Notes: generated by a model from the sequence alone, not told the origin. A DNA stretch of 64,000 nt from Nocardioides sp. zg-1308 (GCF_013155375.1 NZ_JABJQY010000002.1:868001-932000); one strand, 5' to 3'. Shown: positions 32,410 through 41,545, numbered from the stretch's first letter. Numbers and translations: made by a program.

Positions 32410-32967
32410 GTGATCGGCCCGACGGCCACGCCACGGCGTCAGGACCGGCAGCAGCACGAGCCCGACGACGAACCCGATGCCCGCGCCGAGGACGTTGTCG
32501 ACCAGGTCGGTGACGTCGCAGGCGCGGTCGATCCGGGCGAGCTGGAGCTGGGTGAGCTCGATGGCGAGGCTGTAGGCCGCGAGCAGCCCGAGGCCGACCG
32601 GCGCGAGCACCAGCCCCGACCACCAGCGACCGAGGGCCAGCACGAGGAACGCGCCGGCGGGGACGAACAGCAGCACGTTGAGGGTGCGCTGGTCGAAGCC
32701 GAGGACCTCGAAGGCCGCCCCGGTCGGGCCGCCGTAGTCCCACGAGCAGGACTCGCTGCGGCTCTCCGCGGGGACGATGCCGACGTCGGGACGGGTCGGC
32801 ACGAGCGTCACGAGCGCGATGGCGACCAGCGACCAGAGGAGCCCGGACACGGACACCGCGGTCACCGTGCCGAGCCGCGCACGCAGCGCGAGCGCGAGCA
32901 GCACCGCGGCGGTCCCGGCCACGAGGGCGCCGAGCACCATCACACCCACGCCGCCGATGGAGACCAT
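32407..32967 (-). CDS. VanZ-like membrane protein
   Basis: 186 residues with about four to five hydrophobic segments. The VanZ-type signature is FVPAGAFLVLALG, then IELTQLQLARIDRACDVTDLVDNVLGAGIG. VanZ proteins are small membrane proteins linked to glycopeptide tolerance or to surface polymer genes, without a proven reaction. TAACCT ends 6 nt before the ATG, so the mRNA is probably leaderless. Confidence 0.8.
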   Translation of the reverse strand: MVSIGGVGVMVLGALVAGTAAVLLALALRARLGTVTAVSVSGLLWSLVAIALVTLVPTRPDVGIVPAESRSESCSWDYGGPTGAAFEVLGFDQRTLNVLLFVPAGAFLVLALGRWWSGLVLAPVGLGLLAAYSLAIELTQLQLARIDRACDVTDLVDNVLGAGIGFVVGLVLLPVLTPWRGRRADH

Positions 32968-32973
32968 CGGGCG

Positions 32974-32979
32974 AGGTTA
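32974..32979 (-). promoter_or_regulatory. Leaderless -10 box TAACCT of the VanZ-like gene
   Basis: Ends 6 nt before ATG 32967. The divergent gene at 33009 has its own leaderless box only 17 bp further on. Confidence 0.5.
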
Positions 32980-32996
32980 GCCGCGAGCGCCCCCGC

Positions 32997-33002
32997 TACT
33001 GT
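32997..33002 (+). promoter_or_regulatory. Leaderless -10 box TACTGT of the holin-like gene
   Basis: Ends 6 nt before ATG 33009. Confidence 0.5.
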
Positions 33003-33008
33003 CGTGGC

Positions 33009-33398
33009 ATGCGTTTCGTGACCTGGCTGCTGACGTACGCCGCCGGCCTGGCTGTGGCCGCGCAGCTGCTCGACGGCATCCGGTTCGACGGGCCCGCCAC
33101 CGGGCAGGCCGAGCTGCAGGACAAGATCCTGCCGCTGCTGCTGGTCGCGCTGATCCTCGGCCTGGTGTCGACCTTCATCGAGCCGGTGATCAAGCTGCTG
33201 TCGCTGCCGTTCATCATCCTGACGCTCGGCTTCCTGCTGCTCGTGATCAACGCGCTCATGCTGCTGCTGACCGCGCGGCTCGCCGACGCCTTCGACCTCG
33301 GCTTCCACGTCGACGGCTTCTGGAGCGCGCTCGTCGGCGCCCTGATCATCACCGTCGTCGGCTGGGGCGTCCGGACGGCGCTGCCGGCGCGGGACTGA
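33009..33398 (+). CDS. Phage-holin-superfamily (PF04020-like) membrane protein
   Basis: 129 residues with four hydrophobic segments (LLTYAAGLAVAAQLL; LLLVALILGLVSTFI; PFIILTLGFLLLVINALMLL; ALVGALIITVVGWGV). This is the common chromosomal holin-4-2-like family, not a prophage remnant, since no phage genes surround it. First of a plus-strand run with a low-molecular-weight phosphatase and a fructosamine kinase. Confidence 0.82.
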   Translation: MRFVTWLLTYAAGLAVAAQLLDGIRFDGPATGQAELQDKILPLLLVALILGLVSTFIEPVIKLLSLPFIILTLGFLLLVINALMLLLTARLADAFDLGFHVDGFWSALVGALIITVVGWGVRTALPARD

Positions 33399-33401
33399 CC
33401 C

Positions 33402-33914
33402 GTGACCCAGCACCCACCGCAGCTCCCTCCCCCGCGCACGCCGGGGCGCTACCGCATCGCCCTGGTCTGCCTGGGCAACATCTGCCGCTCGCCCACGGCC
33501 CACGTCGTGCTCGAGCGCCGGCTGGTCGAGGCTGGGCTCGCCGACCGCGTCGAGGTCGCCTCGTCCGGCACCGGCGGCTGGCACGTCGGCAACCCGATGG
33601 ACGACCGCGCCGCCGCGACCCTCACCGCCGCGGGCTACGACCCCAGCCGGCACCGCGCCCGGCAGTACGACGCCAGCTGGCCCGAGGCGTACGACCTCGT
33701 CCTGGTGATGGACGAGGCCAACCTGGCCGACGTGCGGGGACGCACCGACCGGGTGGGCCTGTTCCGTGACTTCGATCCGATCGATCCCGGGGCCGAGGTA
33801 CCCGACCCGTACTACGGTGGGGCCGACGGCTTCGAGGAGGTGCTGGCGATGGTCGAGCGCACGAACGACGCGATCGTGACGGCACTGCACGGCGCGGTGG
33901 CGGACCCCGGCTGA
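33402..33914 (+). CDS. Low-molecular-weight protein-tyrosine phosphatase
   Basis: 170 residues. The CX5R phosphate loop is at 23-29 (CLGNICRSP), and the general-acid Asp is in the later DPYYGG motif, both intact. Hydrolyses phosphotyrosine in proteins or small phosphoesters. GTG start 3 bp after the holin-like stop; ATG of the next gene overlaps its stop by one base, so these genes are one operon. Confidence 0.9.
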   Translation: MTQHPPQLPPPRTPGRYRIALVCLGNICRSPTAHVVLERRLVEAGLADRVEVASSGTGGWHVGNPMDDRAAATLTAAGYDPSRHRARQYDASWPEAYDLVLVMDEANLADVRGRTDRVGLFRDFDPIDPGAEVPDPYYGGADGFEEVLAMVERTNDAIVTALHGAVADPG

Positions 33915-34777
33915 TGGCCCGTCAGCCACTGGCCGCCCGGCGTGCGGAGGAGCTCCTCGGCACGCCCGTGGTCGCGACGGCTCCCGTGGCCGGCGGCGAC
34001 ATCGCCACCGCGACCCGGCTGCGGCTCTCGAGCGGCCAGACGGCGCTGATGAAGACGCTGCCGCACGCGCCGGAGGGGTTCTTCGAGGCCGAGGCCGCCG
34101 GCTTGCGGTGGCTCTCCGAGGTCGAGGGTGGCGTCCCGCTGCCCGAGGTGCTCGCGGCCGCCAGCGACTGCGTGGTCCTGGCCTGGGTCGAGCAGAGCTC
34201 CAAGACGCCCCCCGAGGCGGCCGTCGCGTTCGGCCAGCAGCTCGCCACCACCCACGCCGCCGGCGCGGAGGAGTGGGGGCTCGCGCACGACGGCTTCATC
34301 GGCCGCCTCCCGATGCCCAACCGGACGGCCGGGTCGTGGCCGGAGTTCTACGCCGTGCGCCGGGTGCTGCCCTACCTCAAGCTGGCGCGCGACCGCGGTG
34401 CGATCACCGACCCCGACGCGGCCGCCGTCGAGGCGGTCGTGGGCCGGCTGGCCGACCTGATCCCCGAGGAGACGCCGGCCCGCCTGCACGGCGACCTCTG
34501 GAACGGCAACTGCCTGTGGGGCCAGGACCTCGCCATCCACGTCATCGACCCGGCGGCCTACGGCGGCCACCGCGAGGTCGACCTGGCGATGCTCCACCTC
34601 TTCGGGCTCACGCACCTGCCGCGGGTGATGGCGGCCTACGACGAGGCGCACCCGCTCGCCGACGGCTGGGAGGACCGGATGGGCCTCCACCAGCTCTTCC
34701 CGCTCCTCGTGCACGCGTGCATGTTCGGCGGCGGCTACGGCGCCCGGGCCGGGGCGATCGCAGCGCGGTACGCCTGA
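33914..34777 (+). CDS. Fructosamine kinase family protein
   Basis: 287 residues of the fructosamine/ketosamine-3-kinase family, with the catalytic-loop motif LHGDLWNGNCLW and the metal-binding motif VIDPAAYGGHREVD. Phosphorylates sugars attached to amines so that glycation is removed. The pairing with a low-molecular-weight phosphatase is common in bacteria and fits a protein-repair role. Confidence 0.9.
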   Translation: MARQPLAARRAEELLGTPVVATAPVAGGDIATATRLRLSSGQTALMKTLPHAPEGFFEAEAAGLRWLSEVEGGVPLPEVLAAASDCVVLAWVEQSSKTPPEAAVAFGQQLATTHAAGAEEWGLAHDGFIGRLPMPNRTAGSWPEFYAVRRVLPYLKLARDRGAITDPDAAAVEAVVGRLADLIPEETPARLHGDLWNGNCLWGQDLAIHVIDPAAYGGHREVDLAMLHLFGLTHLPRVMAAYDEAHPLADGWEDRMGLHQLFPLLVHACMFGGGYGARAGAIAARYA

Positions 34778-34812
34778 TGGCCGGCGCCGGCGGCTGACCT
34801 CGGACCCGAGCC

Positions 34813-35589
34813 CTAGGCGGGTGCGCCGCGCAGGCGCACGGAGAGGCACGTGACGCACCCCTCGAGCTTCTCGAACTCGGTGATGTCGACCGTCACCACG
34901 TCCAGGCCGCGCGCCGCGAGCAGGGCGGCGGACTCGGGCGCCGCGGCCGACATGAGCACGCGGTCGTCGCCGAGGAGCACGACGTGGGCACCCTGCTCCT
35001 CCGGCACGGCGAGGAAGCGCGGCCAGGCGCCCGGGTCGTCCACCAGCGGCTCGTGGCCGATGACGGTGCCGTCGGGCAGGGCCGTGACCGCGGACTTGAG
35101 GTGCAGCACCTTGGTGACGGGTACGCCGGTGACGGTGGCGCCGAGCTCGCTGAGCAGCGCGGCCAGCTGGTCGACGCCCGCCTGGTTGGTGCGACCGCCG
35201 AGGCCCACCCACACCTGGTCGCCGTGGGTCAGCGCGTCGCCGCCGTCGATGGTCCCCGGCGCCTCGATCGCGGCGATCCGGTAGCCGCGGGCGGCGAGCA
35301 GGTCCGCCAGCCCCTCCGTCTCGCCGCGCCGCTCCTCGGCGCCGGGGCGCATCAGCACGGCGAGGTCCCCGTGCACGAACACCGGGTCCTCGATGAAGAC
35401 GCCGTCGGGGTGCGCGTCGGAGGCCGGCGCCTCGACGACCTCCCAGCCGTGCTCGGTGAACGCGTCGACGTACGCCCGCCACTGGCGCAGCGCCAGGTCG
35501 AGGTCGACCGGGGCCCGCTCGATGTGGGTGACCAGCCCGTCTGCCAGGGACGGCGACGGACGACGGACGAGCGCGAGTCGGCGATCCAT
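34813..35589 (-). CDS. Dimethylarginine dimethylaminohydrolase (DDAH) family
   Basis: 259 residues of the pentein fold. Catalytic His163 (LHLKSAV) and Cys249 (GCVTCLS) fall at nearly the same numbers as I recall for the Pseudomonas enzyme (His162, Cys249), and the acidic IDGGDAL motif is present. Converts N-methylated arginines to citrulline and methylamines, or acts on another guanidino compound. The ATG at 35589 is preferred: residues upstream in the frame (to 35808) read into the response-regulator gene. Divergent from the two-component pair. Confidence 0.88.
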   Translation of the reverse strand: MDRRLALVRRPSPSLADGLVTHIERAPVDLDLALRQWRAYVDAFTEHGWEVVEAPASDAHPDGVFIEDPVFVHGDLAVLMRPGAEERRGETEGLADLLAARGYRIAAIEAPGTIDGGDALTHGDQVWVGLGGRTNQAGVDQLAALLSELGATVTGVPVTKVLHLKSAVTALPDGTVIGHEPLVDDPGAWPRFLAVPEEQGAHVVLLGDDRVLMSAAAPESAALLAARGLDVVTVDITEFEKLEGCVTCLSVRLRGAPA

Positions 35590-35652
35590 GCCGCCGAGCG
35601 TAGTCAACCGGCCGGCCGCCGCGACGCTCAGCGTGCGCTCAGGCGCGGCTGG

Positions 35653-35658
35653 CATCCT
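35653..35658 (+). promoter_or_regulatory. Possible leaderless -10 box CATCCT of the response-regulator gene
   Basis: Ends 6 nt before GTG 35665. A weaker match (xANNNT) than the others. Confidence 0.35.
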
Positions 35659-35664
35659 TGCGCT

Positions 35665-36360
35665 GTGAACGAGTCCCGGTCCCGCGTGCTGGTCGTCGAC
35701 GACGACCGCGCCGTCCGCGACTCGCTGCGCCGCTCGCTGGAGTTCAACGGCTACGACGTCGTGCTCGCCGCGGACGGCGCCGAGGGCCTCGTCGCCATCG
35801 GTGCGCACCAGCCCGACGTGGTGGTGATCGACGTGATGATGCCGCGCCTCGACGGGATCGAGACCACGCGGGCGCTGCGCGCGGCGGGCAACGACGTACC
35901 CGTGCTGGTCCTCACCGCCCGCGACGCCGTGGGCGACCGGGTGGAGGGCCTCGACGCCGGCGCCGACGACTACCTCACCAAGCCGTTCGCGCTCGAGGAG
36001 CTGCTGGCCCGGCTGCGGGCGCTGCTGCGCCGCGTCGTGCCGGACCCCGACGCCGACGGCGAGGTGCTGACCTTCGCCGACCTCACCATGGACGTGTCCA
36101 GCCGCGACGTGTCGCGCGGCGGCCGGCCGATCGAGCTCACCCGCACGGAGTTCACGCTGCTGGAGATGTTCCTGCGGCGCCCGCGCCGGGTGCTCGACCG
36201 CTCGTTCATCCTGGAGGAGGTCTGGGGCTACGACTTCCCGACCAGCGCCAACTCCCTCGAGGTCTACGTCGGCTACCTGCGCCGCAAGACCGAGGCGGAC
36301 GGCGAGCCGCGGCTCATCCAGACCGTGCGCGGCGTCGGCTACGTGCTGAAGGAATCATGA
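35665..36360 (+). CDS. OmpR/PhoB-type response regulator, MprA-like
   Basis: 231 residues. Receiver domain with acidic pocket VVDDD, phospho-acceptor Asp56 (VVIDVMMP) and conserved Lys in TKPF. The C-terminal winged-helix domain is [15 protein letters not shown], then [10 protein letters not shown]. Controls genes in response to the kinase encoded next, with which it overlaps (ATGA). Resembles mycobacterial MprA, which answers envelope stress. GTG start without Shine-Dalgarno. Confidence 0.93.
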   Translation: MNESRSRVLVVDDDRAVRDSLRRSLEFNGYDVVLAADGAEGLVAIGAHQPDVVVIDVMMPRLDGIETTRALRAAGNDVPVLVLTARDAVGDRVEGLDAGADDYLTKPFALEELLARLRALLRRVVPDPDADGEVLTFADLTMDVSSRDVSRGGRPIELTRTEFTLLEMFLRRPRRVLDRSFILEEVWGYDFPTSANSLEVYVGYLRRKTEADGEPRLIQTVRGVGYVLKES

Positions 36361-37787
36361 GCTCCTCGGGCACCTGGCCCCCGACACGCTGGCACTACCG
36401 CAGGTCGCTCGCGTCGCGCGTCGCGGTGCTGACCACCGTCACGCTGGGCATCACGATCGCCATCCTCGCGCTCACGGCGTACCTCGTGATGCGGCAGCAG
36501 CTGATGAGCTCGCTCGACCAGTCGCTGCTCAACCGCGCCCACAAGGCCGCCGCGTTCAGCGACCTCCGCGACGCCACCGCCCAGGGGACGCCGGCATGGG
36601 TGCTGGGTGCGGCCGACGTGCGCATCATCTTCCTCAACGCCGAGGGTCGCGGCATGGCCGGCGACCACATCCCGAACTTCACGGTCGGTCGCCCGGAGCT
36701 CGAGGTGGCGGCCGGGGACCGGGACTGGTCGGTGCGCACCCTCGTGACCGCCGAGGGTGAGCGTTTCCGGGTCGCGACCGTGCCGTCCCCGGGCGGCCCC
36801 GCGCTGATGCTCGCGCAGCCGCTCGCCCCCAACGACCGCACGCTGGAGAAGCTCGGCGGCGTCCTCTTCACCTTCGGCGCCCTCGGGGTGCTGACCGCCC
36901 TCATGGTCGGGTGGCTGGTGGCACGCAACGGGCTCAGGCCCGTCCGACGACTCACCTCCGCCGTCGAGCACATCGCGGTCACCGAGGACCTGACGCCGCT
37001 GCGCGTCGAGGGCGACGACGAGGTCGCCCGCCTCGCCACGGCGTTCAACCAGATGCTCCTGGCGCTCGCCGCCTCCCGCGACCGGCAGCGCCGCCTCGTG
37101 GCCGACGCCAGCCACGAGCTGCGGACGCCGCTGACCTCCCTGCGCACCAACCTCGACCTGCTGCGCCAGGCCGAGGGCAACTCCGCCCTGCCGCCGGAGA
37201 CGCGGCTCGAGCTGCTCGACGACGTGCGCGGCCAGATCGAGGAGCTCAGCGCGCTCGTCGGCGACCTGGTCGAGCTGGCGCGCGACGAGCCCACGACCCG
37301 CGTGGTCGCCGAGGTGGACCTCGCCGACGTCGTCGAGCGGGCGGTGACGCGCGTACGCCGTCGCGCCCACGGCGTGTCGTTCGACGTCGACCTGGCGGCG
37401 TGGCGGGTCGTCGGCGACTCCAACGGCCTCGAGCGCGCCTTGACCAACCTCCTCGACAACGCCGCGAAGTGGAGCCCTCCGGACGGCACGGTCACCGTCC
37501 GCCTGGCCGACGGGGTGCTGACCGTGGATGACGAGGGCTCGGGCGTCGCCGAGACCGACCGGCCGCACGTCTTCGAGCGGTTCTACCGCGCGGAGGAGTC
37601 GCGGGCCATGCCCGGCTCGGGCCTCGGCCTCGCCATCGTGCGGCAGGTCATCGACCGCCACGGCGGGCAGGTCGAGGTGTCGGACGCGCCGGGCGGCGGC
37701 GCCCGGTTCGTGGTGTCGCTGCCGGGGGTGGCGGGGGTGGAGTCGGTGGGGGCTGCGGGCTCTCTGGAGTCCCCGGATATCCGGTGA
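36357..37787 (+). CDS. Sensor histidine kinase, MprB-like
   Basis: 476 residues. Membrane segments at about 23-45 and 167-188 flank an extracytoplasmic sensor of about 120 residues. HAMP (about 190-240), then the dimerisation/phosphoacceptor domain with His253 ([15 protein letters not shown]), and an HATPase domain with N box [12 protein letters not shown]1 VDDEGSGV and G2 GSGLGLAIV. The C-terminal tail is Gly/Val-rich. The 3' end overlaps a small CCGGATATCCGG palindrome (37773-37784). Convergent with pabB. Confidence 0.93.
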   Translation: MSSSGTWPPTRWHYRRSLASRVAVLTTVTLGITIAILALTAYLVMRQQLMSSLDQSLLNRAHKAAAFSDLRDATAQGTPAWVLGAADVRIIFLNAEGRGMAGDHIPNFTVGRPELEVAAGDRDWSVRTLVTAEGERFRVATVPSPGGPALMLAQPLAPNDRTLEKLGGVLFTFGALGVLTALMVGWLVARNGLRPVRRLTSAVEHIAVTEDLTPLRVEGDDEVARLATAFNQMLLALAASRDRQRRLVADASHELRTPLTSLRTNLDLLRQAEGNSALPPETRLELLDDVRGQIEELSALVGDLVELARDEPTTRVVAEVDLADVVERAVTRVRRRAHGVSFDVDLAAWRVVGDSNGLERALTNLLDNAAKWSPPDGTVTVRLADGVLTVDDEGSGVAETDRPHVFERFYRAEESRAMPGSGLGLAIVRQVIDRHGGQVEVSDAPGGGARFVVSLPGVAGVESVGAAGSLESPDIR

Positions 37788-37844
37788 CCACCGTCCTTAC
37801 AGGTAGAGATCTCCACCCATAAGCACGGAACTCGGGTGCACAGC

Positions 37845-39134
37845 TCACTCGAACACGCGCAGCAGCCGCTCGGCCTTCCACTCCGACTCGGCCCACTCCT
37901 CGGCCACGTCGGACTTCACCGTGATGCCCCCGCCGGTGCCGAGCGTCCACGTCCCGCCGCCGTCGGTCGTGAGCGACCGGATGACGACCCCGAGGTCCGC
38001 CGGGCCGTCGCCGCTGATCCAGCCGAACGCGCCGGCGTACACCCCGCGTGGTGACGACTCGACCTCCTCGATGACCTGCATCGTGCGCAGCTTGGGTGCG
38101 CCGGTCATGGACCCGGCCGGGAACAGCGCCCGCAGCGCGCCCACCGTCGTCACGCCCTCGCGCAGGTGCCCGCGCACGGTGGAGACCAGCTGGTGCACCG
38201 ACTCGTAGGACTCGACCTCCATCAGCGCCGGCACCTCGACCGACCCGACGTCGCACACGAGCGAGAGGTCGTTGCGCAGCAGGTCGACGATCATCAGGTT
38301 CTCCGCGCGCGTCTTGGGGTCGGCGGCCAGGCGGGTGCGGTGCGCCTCGTCCTCCTCGGCCGTGTCGCCGCGCGGGGTGGTCCCCTTGATCGGCTTGGTC
38401 TCCAGGTGCCGGTCGGGCGTCACGAGGGCGTACCTCTCCGGCGAGCTCGACAGCAGCCACCCGCGCGCGTCCGCGACGTCGTGCTGGAGGAACCCGGAGT
38501 ACGGCGCGGGGTTGAGCTCGCGCAGCCGGAGGTACGCCGTCACCGGGTCGAGGTCGGCGACGCGGGTCAGGCGGTGGGTCAGGTTGACCTCGTAGGAGTT
38601 GCCCGCGCGCAGGTGCTCCTGGACGCGCGCGAAGGCGGCGGCGTACGACTCGGGCGGGGGCGTCGGGCCCCGACTGCCCGAGGCACTTTCGAGCTTCTGG
38701 GGGTGTGCACGCCTCGAGATGTTCGGGTTTCCCCGCATATGCGGGGAAACCACAGACATAGAAGGACCGACCCCGTGCTCGAACACCCGCACCTCCCGCG
38801 GCCGCATCCACATCGCGTCGGGGAGGAGGGCGTCGGGCTCGGCGGGGAGGTCGGGGCGCGAGGCGTAGCCGAGGTAGCCGAACCACTGCTCGCCGGGGCG
38901 CATCCGCTCCTCGAGGACCGCGAAGACGTCGTCGCCGACGACCCTCGACGTCCCGCCGGAGTGCTCGCGGACCTCCCGCCGAGCCGCCGACCAGGTCAGC
39001 GACACGTCGTCGTCCTCGAGCCAGCCGATGATCGAGCGCCGACCCGACCACTCGCGGGCACCGCCGCCGTCGAGCCAGAAGCACCGGGCGTGCCGGGCCG
39101 CGACATCGCGGAAGAAGGGGACCGGGTCGCTCAC
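37845..39134 (-). CDS. pabB: Aminodeoxychorismate synthase component I, with in-frame palindromic insertion
   Basis: 429 residues of the chorismate-utilising family (SYEVNLTHRL, TKPIKGTTPRG, NLMIVDLLRNDLS, GSMTGAPKLRTM, GAFGWISGDG). Makes 4-amino-4-deoxychorismate for folate with the glutaminase PabA, whose stop codon its GTG overlaps (GTGA). Between about residues 122 and 160 lies an unconserved stretch (around VVSPHMRGN) encoded by DNA with unusual A/T-ending codons and a perfect 26-bp palindrome (38726-38751). The reading frame is kept, and the insertion falls in the linker before the catalytic core, so the enzyme is probably active. Confidence 0.9.
   Translation of the reverse strand: MSDPVPFFRDVAARHARCFWLDGGGAREWSGRRSIIGWLEDDDVSLTWSAARREVREHSGGTSRVVGDDVFAVLEERMRPGEQWFGYLGYASRPDLPAEPDALLPDAMWMRPREVRVFEHGVGPSMSVVSPHMRGNPNISRRAHPQKLESASGSRGPTPPPESYAAAFARVQEHLRAGNSYEVNLTHRLTRVADLDPVTAYLRLRELNPAPYSGFLQHDVADARGWLLSSSPERYALVTPDRHLETKPIKGTTPRGDTAEEDEAHRTRLAADPKTRAENLMIVDLLRNDLSLVCDVGSVEVPALMEVESYESVHQLVSTVRGHLREGVTTVGALRALFPAGSMTGAPKLRTMQVIEEVESSPRGVYAGAFGWISGDGPADLGVVIRSLTTDGGGTWTLGTGGGITVKSDVAEEWAESEWKAERLLRVFE
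38726..38751. repeat. Perfect 26-bp palindrome inside pabB
   Basis: GGTTTCCCCGCAT followed by its exact reverse complement. The surrounding segment of roughly 90 nt (about 38680-38772) uses codons such as CCT, TCT, GTT, AGG, CGT, GCA, GAA and AGT, unlike the rest of the gene. Best explained as a small mobile or dispersed palindromic element inserted in frame. Confidence 0.75.
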
Positions 39135-39691
39135 GAGAGGAAGTTCCGCACGATCGCCTCGCCGTGCTCCGAGAGCACCGACTCGGGGTGGAACTGCACG
39201 CCCTCGAGCGGCAGGTCGACGTGCCGTACGCCCATCACCACGCCGTCCTCGCTCCACGCCGTCGCGACCAGCCCCGGCGGCAGCGCGACCGCGCCGAGCG
39301 AGTGGTAGCGCACGGCCGCGAAGTCCTGCGGCACGCCGTCGAAGACGCCGGCGCCGTCGTGCCGGATGGTGGCGACCTCGCCGTGTGCCGGCTCCAGCCG
39401 CGTGACGGTGCCGCCGTACGCCGTCACCAGGCCCTGCATCCCGAGGCAGACCCCCAGCACCGGGCGGCTCCCGGCGCGCAGCACCGCGGCGCCGACGGAG
39501 AAGTCGGCGGGGTCCGCGGGGTGGCCGGGCCCGGGCGAGAGCACCACGTGGGAGTGCGCGAGCACGTGGTCGGCCGTCACCTCGTCGTGCTGCACGACGC
39601 GGGGCAGCACGCCGGTGACCCGGGCGACGAGGTGCACCAGGTTCCACGTGTAGGAGTCGTGGTGGTCCACCACGATCACGTCCGGCGTCAC
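39131..39691 (-). CDS. pabA: Glutamine amidotransferase, aminodeoxychorismate synthase component II
   Basis: 186 residues. Class I glutaminase with Cys82 (GVCLGMQG) and the His/Glu pair in VQFHPES. Supplies ammonia to PabB, whose start codon overlaps its stop. GTG start; TAGCCT ends 6 nt upstream and there is no Shine-Dalgarno sequence. Confidence 0.92.
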   Translation of the reverse strand: MTPDVIVVDHHDSYTWNLVHLVARVTGVLPRVVQHDEVTADHVLAHSHVVLSPGPGHPADPADFSVGAAVLRAGSRPVLGVCLGMQGLVTAYGGTVTRLEPAHGEVATIRHDGAGVFDGVPQDFAAVRYHSLGAVALPPGLVATAWSEDGVVMGVRHVDLPLEGVQFHPESVLSEHGEAIVRNFLS

Positions 39692-39697
39692 CCGCCG

Positions 39698-39703
39698 AGG
39701 CTA
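39698..39703 (-). promoter_or_regulatory. Leaderless -10 box TAGCCT of pabA
   Basis: Ends 6 nt before GTG 39691. Confidence 0.5.
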
Positions 39704-39738
39704 GGGCATCCCGCGGGAGGCCGGCGGGAGGACGGCGC

Positions 39739-41442
39739 CTACTGCCGAAGCGTGCGGCACTCGGCCGGCACCGGCTGGTCCCCGGCCACGCCGCACGCGT
39801 CGAAGGCGGCCAGCTTGGCCATCAGCACGGCGACCTCGTCACGGTGCTTCCTCCTCGTCACCTCGTTGGCGACCTCGTACTCCTTGCCGGTGTAGCGGTA
39901 GAACTCGTAGCCCCAGGTCGTCCGCTTCGCCCGCGGGTCGAGGTCGAAGCGCGCCAGCAGCGCGGTCCGGCTGCGCACCGCGGTGAAGGACGGGATCCGG
40001 TCGAGCTCGGAGCCGGTGAAGGCGGCGTCGGGATCTCCTCCGGTGAGCGTCTGCTGGGTGTGCTCGAGGAACGCGTAGCCCTGTCGCACCAGCTTCGGCT
40101 GCGCGAACGTCGGCACCAGCGACTGGCCGCTGCGGAACGGCGCGGGCACCAGGCCGGCGAGCTCCTCGAAGGTCGAGGCGAGGTCGATGTTGCTCGTGAC
40201 CTCGCGCCGCTTGCCCGGCACGACGCCCGGGCCGGTGACCAGCAGCGGCACCCGGACGTCGGTGTCGTACGGCGTGCCCTTGCCGCGACCCATGCCGTTC
40301 TGGCCGAGGTGGAACCCGTTGTCGGAGGTGAGCACGACGTAGGTGTCGGGGCCGACGGAGTCGAGGATCCGCGTGATGAGCCGGTCGGCGGACCGGGCCA
40401 TCCGCGCGCGGTCGCGCAGGTCCCGCACGGCGACGGCTGCGGACAGCGTGCCGGCGGTGTTCCACGCCCGGCCGACCTTGCCGTTGGCCAACCGCGGCCG
40501 GTTGTCGCTGCGGTCGTCGCCGTGGCCGGGCAGGTCGTCGACGGTCAGCTTGCGGCACGCGACCCGCCCGCAGCTGCGCTCGCCGGTGCGGTCGCGGAAC
40601 ATCGGCGGGAAGAGCGGGTCGCCGGGATAGTGGCCCTTCGGGTTGGTGCGGTTGTGCGGGGCGTACAGCGCCACCTCGAGGAAGTACGGCGCGTCCGCCG
40701 CCTCGCCGCGGGTGAGGAAGTCCATGGCCAGGTCGCCGATGACGGTGCCGGCGTAGGCCCGGTCCTTGTCGGCGTTGCTGGCGCTCGCGGGCGGGGCGAG
40801 GTGCTGGGTCAGCTGGAGGCGCTGGTCGACGAGCGACGTGCTGGCGAAGTCCCAGCCGTCGTAGGCGGAGCCGAAGACGGTGTTGAAGGTGCTCCAGCCC
40901 GGCACCACCGGCGGCAGCGCCCGACCCGGCGACCACTCGTACTCGTTGAGGAACTTGCCGACGAAGCCGGTGTTGTAGCCGGCCTCCTGCAGCCGCACGT
41001 TGAAGGCGCGCTCGGGGTTGCCGTGCACGTCGTAGGCCGGCCAGCCGCCGAGCGTCGAGGTGCCCTGGTGCGAGGTGTTGGTCAGGACGCCGGTCTGGTG
41101 GGGGTACTGCCCGGTGAAGAAGCTCGACCGGGACACACAGCACAGCGAGTCGGTGACGAAGGACCAGGGATAGCTGGCGCCGGTCCTGCGCATCCGCTGC
41201 ATGGAGCGCATCGTCTGGACGAGGTCCATCGAGAAGTCGTCGAGGACGACCACGACCATGTTGGGGCGCCCGGCCCTGCTCGACGCCGGCGCCACCTCGG
41301 CGACGGACGAGACGTTGCTCGTCGTGGCCGGCGGGCGGACGCCGTCGGGCGGGACGGACCCGTCACCCGACCCGCACGCCGCGGTGCCGGTGATGAGTGC
41401 GAGCAGGCACAGGCCCGCCCAGGCTCGCTTCAAGTGCTGCAC
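39739..41442 (-). CDS. Sulfatase-family lipoprotein
   Basis: 567 residues. Lipobox GTAAC with Cys23, a Pro/Ser-rich linker, then the alkaline-phosphatase-superfamily core: metal site VVVLDDFS, the maturation region CCVSRSSFFTGQ at 101-112, and late metal residues in VVLTSDNGFHLGQNG. Sulfatases need Cys converted to formylglycine within C-x-P-x-R; here it reads C-C-V-S-R (Cys101, Val103), so the Pro is missing and maturation is uncertain. Substrate unknown: sulfated glycan, or a phosphoglycan if it is not a true sulfatase. GTG start with GGGGGAG upstream. Its neighbourhood to a polysaccharide locus suggests a cell-surface role. Confidence 0.82.
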   Translation of the reverse strand: MQHLKRAWAGLCLLALITGTAACGSGDGSVPPDGVRPPATTSNVSSVAEVAPASSRAGRPNMVVVVLDDFSMDLVQTMRSMQRMRRTGASYPWSFVTDSLCCVSRSSFFTGQYPHQTGVLTNTSHQGTSTLGGWPAYDVHGNPERAFNVRLQEAGYNTGFVGKFLNEYEWSPGRALPPVVPGWSTFNTVFGSAYDGWDFASTSLVDQRLQLTQHLAPPASASNADKDRAYAGTVIGDLAMDFLTRGEAADAPYFLEVALYAPHNRTNPKGHYPGDPLFPPMFRDRTGERSCGRVACRKLTVDDLPGHGDDRSDNRPRLANGKVGRAWNTAGTLSAAVAVRDLRDRARMARSADRLITRILDSVGPDTYVVLTSDNGFHLGQNGMGRGKGTPYDTDVRVPLLVTGPGVVPGKRREVTSNIDLASTFEELAGLVPAPFRSGQSLVPTFAQPKLVRQGYAFLEHTQQTLTGGDPDAAFTGSELDRIPSFTAVRSRTALLARFDLDPRAKRTTWGYEFYRYTGKEYEVANEVTRRKHRDEVAVLMAKLAAFDACGVAGDQPVPAECRTLRQ

Positions 41443-41477
41443 GTCTCCCCCGTCGTGTCCCGAGCTGGCTGTACAGA

Positions 41478-41489
41478 GTGACGCGTCAC
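41478..41489. promoter_or_regulatory. Palindrome GTGACGCGTCAC upstream of the sulfatase gene
   Basis: Perfect 12-bp palindrome 36 bp upstream of the GTG at 41442, in the 103-bp gap after the TrpE-TrpG fusion gene. Possible operator; no other copy noticed in the window. Confidence 0.3.
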
Positions 41490-41545
41490 GACCGCGATCG
41501 GTTGCCTGCCACGCCGAGCATCATTGTCCAGTAGATCAGTGCACT

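Noticed and set aside
33009..33398. Holin-like gene as a prophage remnant
   Set aside because: This is a common chromosomal membrane-protein family, and no integrase, endolysin or structural phage genes are nearby.
37773..37784. CCGGATATCCGG palindrome at the end of the histidine-kinase gene
   Set aside because: Short, overlaps the coding end, no second copy found; too little to call an operator or terminator.
38726..38751. Palindrome resembling the stem of a type I-E CRISPR repeat (CCCCGC and GCGGGG)
   Set aside because: A single copy inside a gene, no spacer-repeat array and no cas genes; treated as an inserted palindromic element instead.
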